Below, piece after piece: positions 25,546 through 34,670 of a stretch of 64,000 nt of DNA. Where the stretch lies: assembly GCF_900101995.1 (NCBI RefSeq), contig NZ_FNAS01000009.1:19716-83715 (forward strand), written 5' to 3'. The notes below the pieces were generated by a model. It saw only the letters and a list, made by a program, of their open reading frames with translations, was not told the origin of the DNA and did no database searches. A program made the position numbers and the translations under genes. Origin of the DNA: Riemerella columbipharyngis (GTDB lineage: Bacteria > Bacteroidota > Bacteroidia > Flavobacteriales > Weeksellaceae). Each line of letters begins with the position of its first letter. Position 1 is the first letter of the stretch.

Positions 25546-28137
25546 ATGAATCTTAATCAATTCACAGTAAAATCACAAGAAGCCATCCAGAAAGCACAAC
25601 AAATTGCTATGGAATTTGGCAACCAGAGTATAGAACCACAACACATTTTGGAGGGTATCTTCCAATGTGACGAAACAATTTCTAAATTTTTATTGAAAAA
25701 ATCGGAGGCAGATGCTGCTCTCGTGAGGGAGCGGAATAGAGAACAAATAGAAAGTCTTCCTAAGGTGGAGGGCGGCGAACTTTATCTGTCTCAGAGTGGG
25801 AATAAAGTTCTTTTAGAGGCATTAAGCATCGCTAAAAAAATGGGAGATGAGTATGTTACGATAGAACATCTCTGGCTGGCTCTTATAGAGGTGTCTTCTT
25901 CTGTTTCCAAGGTGCTTAAAGATATGGGCGTGACAAAAACCCTCTTGGAAGCGGGAATCAAAGAAATGCGAAAAGGCTCTAAGGCGACTTCTGCAAGCTC
26001 AGAGGAGACCTATCAAAGCCTTAGCAAATATGCTAAAAACTTCAATGAATTAGCGGCAGAGGGAAAATTAGATCCCGTCATCGGAAGAGATGAGGAAATC
26101 CGCAGGGTGTTGCAAATATTATCACGGAGAACCAAAAACAATCCTATCTTGATAGGTGAGCCTGGGGTAGGTAAAACAGCTATTGCAGAGGGTATTGCCC
26201 ATCGTATTGTATCGGGAGATGTGCCGGAAAATCTTATGGATAAAACACTTTATTCTCTGGATATGGGGGCTCTCGTGGCAGGAGCTAAGTACAAAGGAGA
26301 GTTCGAGGAACGCCTAAAATCTGTGGTGAATGAAGTGACGAAGTCTAACGGGCAGATTATTCTTTTCATTGATGAAATACATACTCTGGTAGGTGCCGGA
26401 GGAGGAGAGGGAGCTATGGATGCCGCTAATATTCTGAAACCTGCATTGGCAAGAGGAGAGCTGAGAGCCATTGGAGCAACCACGCTCAATGAATACCAAA
26501 AGTATTTTGAGAAAGACAAAGCATTGGAAAGACGTTTTCAAAAAGTAATGGTAGAAGAACCAGATGTGGAAAGTGCCATCTCTATCCTTAGGGGAATAAA
26601 AGATAAGTACGAGTTTCACCACAAAATCAGAATTAAAGATGAGGCTATTATTGCTGCTGTGGAGATGTCTCAGCGTTATATCTCAGACCGTTTCTTGCCG
26701 GATAAAGCCATTGACCTTATCGATGAGGCTTCCGCAAAGCTTAGAATGGAAATTAATTCTAAACCGGAGGAATTAGATGTCTTAGACCGAAAATTGATGC
26801 AGCTGGAGATAGAGCTTGCCGCAATATCAAGGGAGGGCAACCAAACGAAAATAGGCCATCTGAAAGAAGATATCGCAAAGGTATCCGAGGAGCGAAATCA
26901 AATCAATGCCAAATGGCTCCAGGAGAAACAAAAATCAGAGGACTTAACTCAGGTTAAAAAAGATATAGAAGCCCTAAAATTAGAGGCAGATAGAGCTCAG
27001 AGAGCCGGCGATTATGCCAAAGTATCAGAAATCCAGTATGGCAAACTTAGAGAGAAAGAAGAGGCACTGAAGACATTGGAACTGGAAATGCAAAACAACC
27101 AAAACGAGCTGATAAAAGAAGAAGTAACGGCTGAAAACATATCGGAAGTTATTTCTAAATGGACGGGCATACCGGTAACAAAACTTTTGCAGAGTGAAAG
27201 AGAAAAACTGCTAAACTTGGAAGACGAACTTCACAAGCGTGTAGTAGGGCAGGAGGAAGCTATACAGGCTGTAGCTGATGCGATAAGGCGAAATCGTGCA
27301 GGGCTCAATGACGAGAAGAAGCCAATAGGCTCTTTCTTATTTCTCGGGACTACGGGAGTGGGTAAAACAGAGCTTGCAAAGGCGTTGGCGGAGTTCCTCT
27401 TTGATGACGAAAACAATATGACGCGTATCGATATGAGTGAGTATCAGGAACGCCATTCTGTGTCCCGTCTGGTAGGTGCCCCCCCGGGATATGTAGGATA
27501 TGATGAAGGTGGGCAATTAACCGAAGCGGTACGGAGAAGACCATATTCTGTAATCCTTTTGGACGAAATAGAGAAAGCTCACCCGGATGTGTTTAATACA
27601 CTTCTACAGGTTTTAGATGATGGACGGCTTACGGATAATAAAGGGCGTGTGGTGAATTTCAAAAATACCATTATCATCATGACTTCTAACCTTGGCTCGC
27701 ATATTATCCAAGAGAACTTTGAAACCCTTACAGATGAAAATCTAAATGAAGTGGTAGAAAAAACCAAAGAAGAGGTATTTGGATTATTGAAACAAACGCT
27801 TCGCCCTGAGTTTATCAACCGTATAGACGAGGTGGTATTGTTTCAGCCATTGAGTAAAAGCGATATCGGGAAAATAGTGAAATACCAGCTTAGAAGTTTT
27901 AATAATATGCTTGAAAAACGCAGAATTATAATGACTGCCAGCAAAGACGTTATTGCCTATCTTACCGAAAAAGGCTACGACCCTATTTTCGGTGCAAGGC
28001 CACTCAAAAGGGTATTGCAGCAAGAGGTACTCAACCGTCTTTCTAAGGATATCCTTGCAGGTAAAGTAAATGATGGGGATAGGGTTACATTAGACTATTT
28101 CGATGGAAGCGGACTGGTTTTCGTGAATGAAAAGTAA
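25546..28137 (+). CDS. clpB: Disaggregase ClpB (Hsp100)
   Basis: 863 residues, full length. The N-terminal Clp domain (about 1-145) is followed by AAA-1 with Walker A GEPGVGKT (about 204-211), the coiled-coil M domain (about 405-525) and AAA-2 with GTTGVGKT (about 602-609) and the sensor/arginine region [13 protein letters not shown]. With DnaK it extracts polypeptides from aggregates. The M domain separates it from ClpA/ClpC. It is monocistronic, with a terminator at 28174-28205. The 230-base upstream region is A/T-rich, and I see no known heat-shock operator there. Confidence 0.97.
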   Translation: MNLNQFTVKSQEAIQKAQQIAMEFGNQSIEPQHILEGIFQCDETISKFLLKKSEADAALVRERNREQIESLPKVEGGELYLSQSGNKVLLEALSIAKKMGDEYVTIEHLWLALIEVSSSVSKVLKDMGVTKTLLEAGIKEMRKGSKATSASSEETYQSLSKYAKNFNELAAEGKLDPVIGRDEEIRRVLQILSRRTKNNPILIGEPGVGKTAIAEGIAHRIVSGDVPENLMDKTLYSLDMGALVAGAKYKGEFEERLKSVVNEVTKSNGQIILFIDEIHTLVGAGGGEGAMDAANILKPALARGELRAIGATTLNEYQKYFEKDKALERRFQKVMVEEPDVESAISILRGIKDKYEFHHKIRIKDEAIIAAVEMSQRYISDRFLPDKAIDLIDEASAKLRMEINSKPEELDVLDRKLMQLEIELAAISREGNQTKIGHLKEDIAKVSEERNQINAKWLQEKQKSEDLTQVKKDIEALKLEADRAQRAGDYAKVSEIQYGKLREKEEALKTLELEMQNNQNELIKEEVTAENISEVISKWTGIPVTKLLQSEREKLLNLEDELHKRVVGQEEAIQAVADAIRRNRAGLNDEKKPIGSFLFLGTTGVGKTELAKALAEFLFDDENNMTRIDMSEYQERHSVSRLVGAPPGYVGYDEGGQLTEAVRRRPYSVILLDEIEKAHPDVFNTLLQVLDDGRLTDNKGRVVNFKNTIIIMTSNLGSHIIQENFETLTDENLNEVVEKTKEEVFGLLKQTLRPEFINRIDEVVLFQPLSKSDIGKIVKYQLRSFNNMLEKRRIIMTASKDVIAYLTEKGYDPIFGARPLKRVLQQEVLNRLSKDILAGKVNDGDRVTLDYFDGSGLVFVNEK

Positions 28138-28173
28138 GGAGTCAGCTAATAATTTATTATAGAGTATAATGAG

Positions 28174-28205
28174 AAAAGCCACCGAAAAAAGGTGGCTATT
28201 TTTAT
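28174..28205. terminator. Terminator between clpB and the SGNH gene
   Basis: AAGCCACC and GGTGGCTATT arms (28176-28199) flank GAAAAAA. T-rich tracts follow on the plus strand and, more weakly, on the minus strand, so it may serve both convergent genes. Confidence 0.75.
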
Positions 28206-28224
28206 AAATTTAAGCATTAAATTC

Positions 28225-29745
28225 CTATGGGAATGTAACGCCGGAATATCGATTAGGATTTACTTCCGGTAAAGTAGAATGGTATTTAGCATTAATCGCT
28301 TTGATAAATTCATTAGCGATAATGGAATAGCCTCTACCGGTAAGGTGTACGCCGTCTAAAGAGAACGCACCTCCTGTGATATACTTCGCACCGTAGTTTA
28401 CGCCATTGTATTGTATTCCGGATTGTGAGCTTAGCTCTTGCATTTTAGCATTGGCATCTACGAAAGCCAATTGATACTTGTCTGCCAATTGTTTTATTGC
28501 GGCATTGTAGGCAGCTGTAGCTTTCAGTACATTGGCAGTTTCATCTTTGGTAAGCACATATTTGTCGTCCAATGGATAAGTGACCCCATATCTATCGAAA
28601 GGTGTTTTATCGTAAGGCGATGGCGAAGGTGCGCCTATCACAGAACGCGTCGTAAGCGGGATAAGGTCTTCCTTGGTGGTTTGTCTTGCTTGTCCGTAGA
28701 GATTTCCTACTATAGCAGCCAAATTAGATGGCAATGCTTTAGCTTGGATAAGTGCTGCTGTAATCTGTGTGGAATAATCTACTAAAGATTTGTCCTTTAT
28801 CAAAAGAGGGTTGCCTTCGCCTTCTTTCACTAAGTTAAAACGTCCTTCTTGTCCGTACATTTTCAGGATTGCTATTAGCGGTGCATAGACTCTCTTGTTG
28901 AGCTCTTCTGCTTCTATAGCTGTTAGTGGGACAGGGTTGTAAGGAATAGTCGTGAAAAAAGGAATGGAAGTTACATTAGGAATATTGGCAATGACGCCTT
29001 GTCTTGCCCCTGCTGACTGCATTCCTCGAATAAGGGTTTCGATAGAGCCAGCAACCACCATAGGGTCTGAAATATCGGCATTTCCGTAAGTTGTAGGATT
29101 AGTATTCCCTGTTTGGTCTACGCCGTCACCGCCATTAGTAGCATAGGTAAGAACATCATTGTTTCCAATCCAAAGGGAAAAGAAGGTAGGCTTCTGAGTC
29201 ATTGCATCTTGAATTACAGATGATGAGGGAGAAGAAGCAAATCTCACGAAATAAGGATTGGCTTTACCTAAGGCTAACCCTGCTTGATTACCATATCCGG
29301 AAGCCAAAAGATGATAAGACTTTGCTCCCGGTACGCCCATATTATTGAATTGACCTTTTACCATATCTAAATCTGCTTCTGCGGGTAGAGCAACGGGTGC
29401 AAGCTGTCCATTAACGGCTTTTAGCACATATTTCCCGCTAAATCCAGGAATGTTTTTGAATCCTCCCACATTGTTGGGCATCATAGGCTGGGTAAAATAC
29501 CCTCCGCCTGCTTTTTTCATTTGTTCGGCAATGATATTCGGGTAAGATTCTTTTTGGCCATCGGCATATAAAGTACCATCTCTAAATCCTGAAGTAAGAG
29601 AATTTCCGAGTGCGACATATCTGGAGAAATCAGCTTCTCCGCTGGTGGTTTTTATATTCGCGACATCCGTAGGGAAGTCTGTATGGCAGCTGCTAAGAGT
29701 TAGTACAAGAGATGTGGCTAATAGTGGTGTGAATAATTTTTTCAT
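28225..29745 (-). CDS. SGNH/GDSL-hydrolase lipoprotein
   Basis: 506 residues. The lipobox LSSC (Cys20) predicts a lipid-anchored protein. SGNH signatures are present: block I ALGNSLTSG (Ser as nucleophile), the Asn of block III in WIGNNDVL, and block V DGVHLTGRGY with the Asp-His pair. It is much longer than simple esterases because of insertions. The substrate is unknown; an ester or acyl group on a glycan or lipid is likely. It lies 12 bases downstream of a FadL-type porin gene on the same strand, so uptake and hydrolysis of a hydrophobic ester may be linked (inference). Confidence 0.87.
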   Translation of the reverse strand: MKKLFTPLLATSLVLTLSSCHTDFPTDVANIKTTSGEADFSRYVALGNSLTSGFRDGTLYADGQKESYPNIIAEQMKKAGGGYFTQPMMPNNVGGFKNIPGFSGKYVLKAVNGQLAPVALPAEADLDMVKGQFNNMGVPGAKSYHLLASGYGNQAGLALGKANPYFVRFASSPSSSVIQDAMTQKPTFFSLWIGNNDVLTYATNGGDGVDQTGNTNPTTYGNADISDPMVVAGSIETLIRGMQSAGARQGVIANIPNVTSIPFFTTIPYNPVPLTAIEAEELNKRVYAPLIAILKMYGQEGRFNLVKEGEGNPLLIKDKSLVDYSTQITAALIQAKALPSNLAAIVGNLYGQARQTTKEDLIPLTTRSVIGAPSPSPYDKTPFDRYGVTYPLDDKYVLTKDETANVLKATAAYNAAIKQLADKYQLAFVDANAKMQELSSQSGIQYNGVNYGAKYITGGAFSLDGVHLTGRGYSIIANEFIKAINAKYHSTLPEVNPNRYSGVTFP

Positions 29746-29757
29746 AATTTATCTGAA

Positions 29758-30993
29758 TTAAAAAGCATTATAAGAAAGACCTAAACCTAAGAAAAATGCA
29801 TTGACTTTGGCTTGGCCTTTGAAATTATAGTATTGATTGTCAAAATCTCTATGTTTAGCAAACAAATATCCTCCTGAGATATCTATTCCGAAGTTGTTTA
29901 GTTTGAACCCTAATCCTCCTGTAATCACATTGGAATTGAAAGAAGGAGTTTCTGGGATGAAATCTTTGTCGGCATAAGGGGATTCGTCATAGTAATATCC
30001 AAGCCTTGCTGCAATATTGTCTGTCAGCATATATTGGGTTCCGAATCTCCAGGTAGTAGTGTTTTTGAAATTTTTAGGAGTAACTTTTTCTTTTGGATAG
30101 TTAGGCTGATTGCCCAATTTTGCATTTTGAAAATGTAATACTAAGCTGTTGTATCTTTCCCATCCTGAATAATCGAAATCTGCAGAGAGTTGCCATTTTG
30201 GAGTAACTTTATATGTGGCTCCTATAATGTACTCGTCTACTAATGGTAATGTTGCTTTGAAGTTGTCTTGCCCATTGCTGTCCAGACCTAGCAGAGGATA
30301 AAAAATATTGGAAGCTTTCATGGTAACTTTTCCATTTTCTGCTTTCATATCTACAGGCGAGCGATAGCTTACGCTCACATCTATTTTTTCCGATGGACGG
30401 AAATAAAATCCTATGGCGAACCCTTGTCCGGAAGCATTGTTGTCTTTAAGGTTTACTCCTCCTCCTATCTTTCTGCTTGCTAAATCCCAGTCTACAGATC
30501 CTTTGGCGTAGATGTAGCTTCCGCCTATGGCTACATTGTCCGATAGTTTAAAGGAAACCATCGGCTGAAAATAGAAGCTTTTGAGTTCTAATTTTTCTAC
30601 CATTTCTTCACCTGTCCAGCCCTTTGGCCATTTGATGGTGTTTCCAAAAGGTGTGGCAAAATTGAATCCTACTGAAACATTGTCTGCTACTTTGTAAGCA
30701 AAGGCAGCGTACAGAGGCGTTCCTATAGGATTGTTGGTAGAATAGCTTTCGCGTGTTTCTATATTTTGGTAGTCTATTCGCGTTTTTGTAGCAAATCCAC
30801 CTGCAACGACACTGATTTTATTAGGGATAAAGGACATCCCTGCTGGATTAAAAAAAGTAACGCTTGCATCTTCTGCGTGAGCACTGGTATGTGCCATAGC
30901 AAGCTGCTTAACTCCCTGAAGGGAAACCCTGAAGCCTCCCGCTTGTGCTAATAGCCCACATATCAATGTGGCTGGTATTAAAAATTTCTTCAT
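29758..30993 (-). CDS. OmpP1/FadL/TodX-family outer-membrane transporter
   Basis: 411 residues with signal peptide (MKKFLIPATLICGLLAQAGG). The N-terminal plug motif MAHTSAHAEDASVTFFNPAGM is the FadL hallmark, followed by beta-strands and a C-terminal aromatic (LGLGLSYNAF). FadL proteins let long-chain fatty acids or other hydrophobic compounds pass the outer membrane. A TATATTTG box on the minus strand (31014-31021) lies 20 bases upstream. It leads a two-gene unit with the SGNH lipoprotein. Confidence 0.92.
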   Translation of the reverse strand: MKKFLIPATLICGLLAQAGGFRVSLQGVKQLAMAHTSAHAEDASVTFFNPAGMSFIPNKISVVAGGFATKTRIDYQNIETRESYSTNNPIGTPLYAAFAYKVADNVSVGFNFATPFGNTIKWPKGWTGEEMVEKLELKSFYFQPMVSFKLSDNVAIGGSYIYAKGSVDWDLASRKIGGGVNLKDNNASGQGFAIGFYFRPSEKIDVSVSYRSPVDMKAENGKVTMKASNIFYPLLGLDSNGQDNFKATLPLVDEYIIGATYKVTPKWQLSADFDYSGWERYNSLVLHFQNAKLGNQPNYPKEKVTPKNFKNTTTWRFGTQYMLTDNIAARLGYYYDESPYADKDFIPETPSFNSNVITGGLGFKLNNFGIDISGGYLFAKHRDFDNQYYNFKGQAKVNAFFLGLGLSYNAF

Positions 30994-31013
30994 ATTTCGT
31001 TAAATAATTTAGC

Positions 31014-31021
31014 CAAATATA
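31014..31021 (-). promoter_or_regulatory. -7 box TATATTTG of fadL-like gene
   Basis: Minus-strand TATATTTG, 20 bases before the ATG at 30993. Confidence 0.6.
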
Positions 31022-31164
31022 AAATTATTTTTTAGATAAACAAAAAAATATTCTCAATTAGATATTGGTTTGATGATTGGGTTTTATTTGTTGATTGTTT
31101 TTTTAATGAAAAAGGTTAAAGTCTTTATATTTTGGTAATAGAATAGTTTTTATGATTTGAGTAT

Positions 31165-31400
31165 ATATCTTTCCTTTCTTTTTTTTCTCGAACTGGTTTT
31201 TCCGAATAGCTCTCATCAAGTTCTATTTCACCTTTATCTTTCTCGCATTCTTCTGCAATTCACTCTCTTATTTTATCAAATTTTTATTGATTATCAGGTG
31301 GAAACATCACAAAAATATCACTTATTTTGGGCTTTAATATTAATACAAATTAGATTTAAGATTTCTCTAAATTTTGCCTCGGAAATTCTTGAATAGGCAA
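31165..31400 (-). pseudogene. Relic of an IS1595/IS1016-type transposase
   Basis: On the minus strand the N-terminal part of an IS1595-group transposase can be pieced together across frames: RISEAKFREILNL (from about 31390), a degraded helix-turn-helix segment, then IAEECEKDKGEIELDESYS (to about 31190), the last containing the first catalytic Asp-Glu context (GEIELDESYF in intact copies). Frameshifts and stops break it and the rest of the gene is missing. No ends could be found. It stands between the fadL promoter and the second IS5-type element. Confidence 0.55.
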
Positions 31401-31426
31401 TATATTTATTTTTTATTGATTAAGAA

Positions 31427-31467
31427 TGATTTACAAAACTATAAATCTTCTTAAGTTATCTTGAACT
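31427..31467 (+). repeat. Interspersed repeat, copy C
   Basis: Reads TGATTTACAAAACTATAAAT followed by CTTCTTAAGTTATCTTGAACT. It is 6 bases from the left end of the second IS5-type element, whereas copy A near the first element has the opposite orientation. Confidence 0.65.
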
Positions 31468-31473
31468 GATTTA

Positions 31474-32057
31474 AGAGTCTGTTTAAAAATTAAATTCAAA
31501 AAAAACGCATGGTAAAAATTTCATTAAAGGTGATTATAAGTTATTTATATTAAGCATTTTTCATAATTTTATAGAAATCTACAAATTAAGTTACAATGAA
31601 AAATTATCCAGCCAACATTACTGATGATCAGTGGTAATTTATAAAAAATACTTTGGCTTTCAGCAATAGAAAGTGAAAATATCATTTGAAAATCGTCTAA
31701 AATGCCATTGTGTACATAGTGAAAACGGGCTACTAATGACGGAAGCGTCCTAATGATTTTCCAAAGTGGGAACTGGTTAATTACTACTACAGCAAATGGG
31801 CAAAAACGGATTTCTGTCAGTAATAAAAAAAAACAAATTCGACTATTTAATCAATGTAGCGATACAAAGTTCAGAAAAGAAAAACAGATTTTCAGACTGT
31901 TTTCAAAAGACTTATTATAGAACGCATCTTTTCATGGTTTGACAAAGACAAAAGACTAAAACTATGCAGAAATTAAGAACTTCTGACAGAAAAACTCAGA
32001 AAATAGGACCTAATTATCTGTCATAAAATTTTGCTCAATAAAATTTAGATAGAGGCT
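31474..32057 (+). mobile_element. Non-autonomous IS5-type element, copy 2
   Basis: The left end AGAGTCTGTTTAAAAATT (31475-31492) pairs imperfectly with the right end near 32042-32056. An ATG at 31597 opens MKNYPANITDDQW, the expected N-terminus of an IS5-family transposase (DUF4096-type), and a stop follows at once. The rest parallels copy 1: the same stops, the same missing middle and the C-terminal WFDKDK segment at about 31930-31960. Distances between ends and landmarks agree with copy 1 to within 4 bases over about 580. The first 120 bases are much more diverged than the remainder. Confidence 0.75.
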
Positions 32058-32093
32058 TAAATCCTAAATACACAAGGAATAAAGAGTTGTTTT

Positions 32094-33452
32094 TCATACA
32101 GTCATAGAGAAAATACGGGTTTCAGGTATTTTTCTTAGCATTCTAAGGTCAAAAGTCATGGCTACATTTCGGGTAAAAGCTCTGCCTTTATCAGTGATTT
32201 TAATTTTATTTTCAAGGATCTCTACCAAGCCGTCGGATTGCATTTCCTTAAGTTTTTCCATAGCAATCTCTATTTCTGGGAATATGGTTTGGCTGTCCCA
32301 AGAGGTTTCAAGCTGACACATTAAGTTGAGAATATGACGGCGAATGATCAAGTCTTCATTGGTGAGAATATGACCTTTAACCACAGGAAGTACTCTTTCG
32401 TTTATCATCTTTTGATAGCCCTCTACTGTTTTTTCATTTTGAGCAAAAGCATACCAAGAATCAGAAATGGCACTCATCCCGAGTCCTACCATCAGCTGAG
32501 TTTTGCCGGATGTGTATCCCATAAAGTTACGATGAATTTTTTTGTTGAGTATAGATTGGTAAAGCTCATCGTGCTCTAAAGAGAAGTGATCCATACCGAT
32601 TTCTTTGTAGCCAAGTTTTTGGAGTAATTGTTTGCCGTTTTCGTAAAGTTTTCGTTTTTCTTCACCGCTTGGTAAATCGTTTTCGTCGAACCCTCTTTGT
32701 CCTACGCCCTTTATCCATGGCACATGAGCATAAGAATAGAATGCGATGCGGTCAGGTTTCAGAGACATCGTTCTGCGTATGGTTTTTTCCATTTTCTCCC
32801 AACTGTGGAAAGGAAGTCCGAATACTAAATCGTGCGAGATACTGGTGTAGCCTACCTCTCTTGCCCAGTTGGTCACTCTCTCTACACTTTCATAGGGCTG
32901 TATTCTGTTAATGGCTTTTTGAACTTTTTCATCATAGTCTTGAACACCGAAACTCACTCTTCTGAACCCTAAATCATAAAGAGTTTTTAAATGTTCTTTG
33001 GTCGTGTTATTCGGGTGTCCTTCAAAGGAAAACTCGTATTCGTCCATTATTTGGGATTTAGTAAAAATTCCTTCTAAAAGGAATTTTAGATTTTCGGGTG
33101 AGAAAAATGTAGGCGTCCCTCCTCCCAAATGAAGTTCTTTAATCTTAGGTTTTTCACTAAAGATTTCCAAATACAAATCCCATTCTTTCAGTACGCTTTC
33201 TATATAGGGTCTCTCTACAGAATGCTGCTTTGTGATTCTCTTGTGGCAGGCACAGAAGGTGCAGAGCTGTTCGCAGAAAGGAAGGTGGATATAGATGGAT
33301 ATACCCTCTTTTGAGTTGGACTCGTTATAGGATTTTATCACAGATTGTTTCCACTTTTCAGGAGTGAAAGAATCATTATCCCAATAAGGCACAGTAGGAT
33401 ATGAGGTGTAACGAGGTCCCGGAATATTATATTTGTCGATTAAAGAATTCAT
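32094..33452 (-). CDS. hemN: Oxygen-independent coproporphyrinogen III oxidase
   Basis: 452-residue radical-SAM enzyme converting coproporphyrinogen III to protoporphyrinogen IX without oxygen. The N-terminal YNIPGPRYTSYP and the cluster motif CEQLCTFCACHKR (CxxxCxxC plus the extra Cys of true HemN) are present, followed by LGGGTPTF and the C-terminal HemN domain. It is therefore a genuine HemN rather than the HemW haem chaperone. The -7 box TATTTTTG (33457-33464) ends only 4 bases before the ATG, so the mRNA is probably leaderless. It is divergent from the glycosyltransferase gene. Confidence 0.95.
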   Translation of the reverse strand: MNSLIDKYNIPGPRYTSYPTVPYWDNDSFTPEKWKQSVIKSYNESNSKEGISIYIHLPFCEQLCTFCACHKRITKQHSVERPYIESVLKEWDLYLEIFSEKPKIKELHLGGGTPTFFSPENLKFLLEGIFTKSQIMDEYEFSFEGHPNNTTKEHLKTLYDLGFRRVSFGVQDYDEKVQKAINRIQPYESVERVTNWAREVGYTSISHDLVFGLPFHSWEKMEKTIRRTMSLKPDRIAFYSYAHVPWIKGVGQRGFDENDLPSGEEKRKLYENGKQLLQKLGYKEIGMDHFSLEHDELYQSILNKKIHRNFMGYTSGKTQLMVGLGMSAISDSWYAFAQNEKTVEGYQKMINERVLPVVKGHILTNEDLIIRRHILNLMCQLETSWDSQTIFPEIEIAMEKLKEMQSDGLVEILENKIKITDKGRAFTRNVAMTFDLRMLRKIPETRIFSMTV

Positions 33453-33456
33453 AGTG

Positions 33457-33464
33457 CAAAAATA
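33457..33464 (-). promoter_or_regulatory. -7 box of hemN, 4 bases from ATG
   Basis: Minus strand TATTTTTG-CACT-ATG. With initiation a few bases after this box, the transcript would start at or next to the start codon. Confidence 0.65.
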
Positions 33465-33566
33465 CGATGCATTTGTATTCTACAAAATTTTATTGATTAT
33501 ATTTTGATTCAATGAATATTTTTGAAACTACTGTCTCTTAAAATTCGTATAGTTTTCTGAATGTAT

Positions 33567-33574
33567 TATATTTG
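33567..33574 (+). promoter_or_regulatory. -7 box TATATTTG of glycosyltransferase gene
   Basis: TATATTTG ending 17 bases before the ATG at 33592. Confidence 0.65.
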
Positions 33575-33591
33575 CACATTATTATCTCTTA

Positions 33592-34308
33592 ATGAAAAAA
33601 TTAGTCATTATCCCGACTTACAACGAAAAGGAAAATATCAGTGCTATCATTTCGGCTGTCTTTGGTCTTAATGAAGACTTTCATATTTTGGTGGTAGATG
33701 ATTCTTCTCCGGACGGTACGGCAGATATTGTGAAAACATTGCAATATCACTATCCCAGTGCTTTGCACCTGACGATAAGAAAAGTAAAAGACGGACTGGG
33801 AAAAGCTTATATACACGGCTTTCAGTGGGCAATAGAAAAAAGCTATGACTATATTTTTGAGATGGATGCCGATTTTTCTCACAATCCTAAAGATTTGGTG
33901 AGACTGTATAACGCCTGCCAAGATGCAGATATGGTCATCGGCTCTCGCTACTGCCAAGGCGTGAATGTCGTCAATTGGCCTATGAGTAGGGTTTTGCTCT
34001 CGTTTTTTGCCTCTAAGTATGTGCGTTTTATTTTAGGAATGCCAGTACACGATACTACGGCGGGGTTTGTGTGTTTCAGGCGAGAGACTTTAGAGAAAAT
34101 AAACATTGGAGAAGTGAAGCTCAAAGGCTATGCCTTCCAAGTAGAAATGAAGTATAGGGTATTTAAGAAAGGACTGAAGATTATAGAAATACCCATAGTA
34201 TTTACAGACCGAATGAAAGGGCAGTCCAAGATGAATGGCGGTATTATCAAAGAAGCTGTATTTGGGGTGCTTAATCTTAAACTAAAATCAATAACAGGGA
34301 AGCTATGA
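33592..34308 (+). CDS. Polyprenol-phosphate mannosyltransferase-like GT2 enzyme
   Basis: 238 residues, a complete GT-A glycosyltransferase of the dolichol-phosphate-mannose synthase (DPM1) type without a C-terminal membrane domain. It shows VIIPTYNEKENI at the N-terminus, DDSSPDGTAD, the DxD-like MDADFSHNP, and the C-terminal GYAFQVEMKYR with EIPIVFTDR. It would transfer a hexose from a nucleotide sugar to a polyprenyl phosphate at the inner membrane. Its stop overlaps the start of the DUF4296 lipoprotein gene by 4 bases. The sugar (mannose or glucose) is not determined. Confidence 0.88.
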   Translation: MKKLVIIPTYNEKENISAIISAVFGLNEDFHILVVDDSSPDGTADIVKTLQYHYPSALHLTIRKVKDGLGKAYIHGFQWAIEKSYDYIFEMDADFSHNPKDLVRLYNACQDADMVIGSRYCQGVNVVNWPMSRVLLSFFASKYVRFILGMPVHDTTAGFVCFRRETLEKINIGEVKLKGYAFQVEMKYRVFKKGLKIIEIPIVFTDRMKGQSKMNGGIIKEAVFGVLNLKLKSITGKL

Positions 34309-34670
34309 ATCGTATTTTAGTTTTATTGCTATCAGGGCTTTTAATCGCTTGTAACTCAGGGGAGCCTAAACCCAAAGATCTTTTATCCAAAGACCAAATG
34401 GCAAAAGTGGTGGCAGAACTCTGCATATATGACCAGCGGTACAATTCGGATATGAACTATGATAGTTACAAAGTAAATGCGTCTATCCTGAAAAAAAACA
34501 ACATTAGCCTAAAACAATACAAAGCGAGTTTTGAGTACTACTTGCACGACCCCGATAATATACAGGAAATCTATGATAAAGCCCAGAAAATCCTTTTGAA
34601 GAAAGCCCCTAAGCTGGAAAATGTCATTAAAAATAGAAACAAAATATCCCAAATATCCAATAATGAATAG
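34305..34670 (+). CDS. DUF4296 lipoprotein
   Basis: 121 residues with a lipobox ending LLIAC (Cys16). The remainder is helical with conserved-looking LLSKDQMAKVVAELCIYD and LKKNNISLKQYKASFEYYLHDP, which match the Bacteroidetes DUF4296 family. No function is known. It overlaps the glycosyltransferase gene by 4 bases and the preferred tgt start by 8 bases, so the three genes are translationally coupled. Confidence 0.8.
   Translation: MNRILVLLLSGLLIACNSGEPKPKDLLSKDQMAKVVAELCIYDQRYNSDMNYDSYKVNASILKKNNISLKQYKASFEYYLHDPDNIQEIYDKAQKILLKKAPKLENVIKNRNKISQISNNE

Noticed and set aside
31157..31396. Plus-strand ORF of 79 codons
   Set aside because: It is low-complexity hydrophobic sequence opposite the IS1595-type relic, with no start signal.
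34621..34662. Earlier ATG for tgt
   Set aside because: It would overlap the DUF4296 gene by 50 bases, and the family N-terminus begins at 34663.
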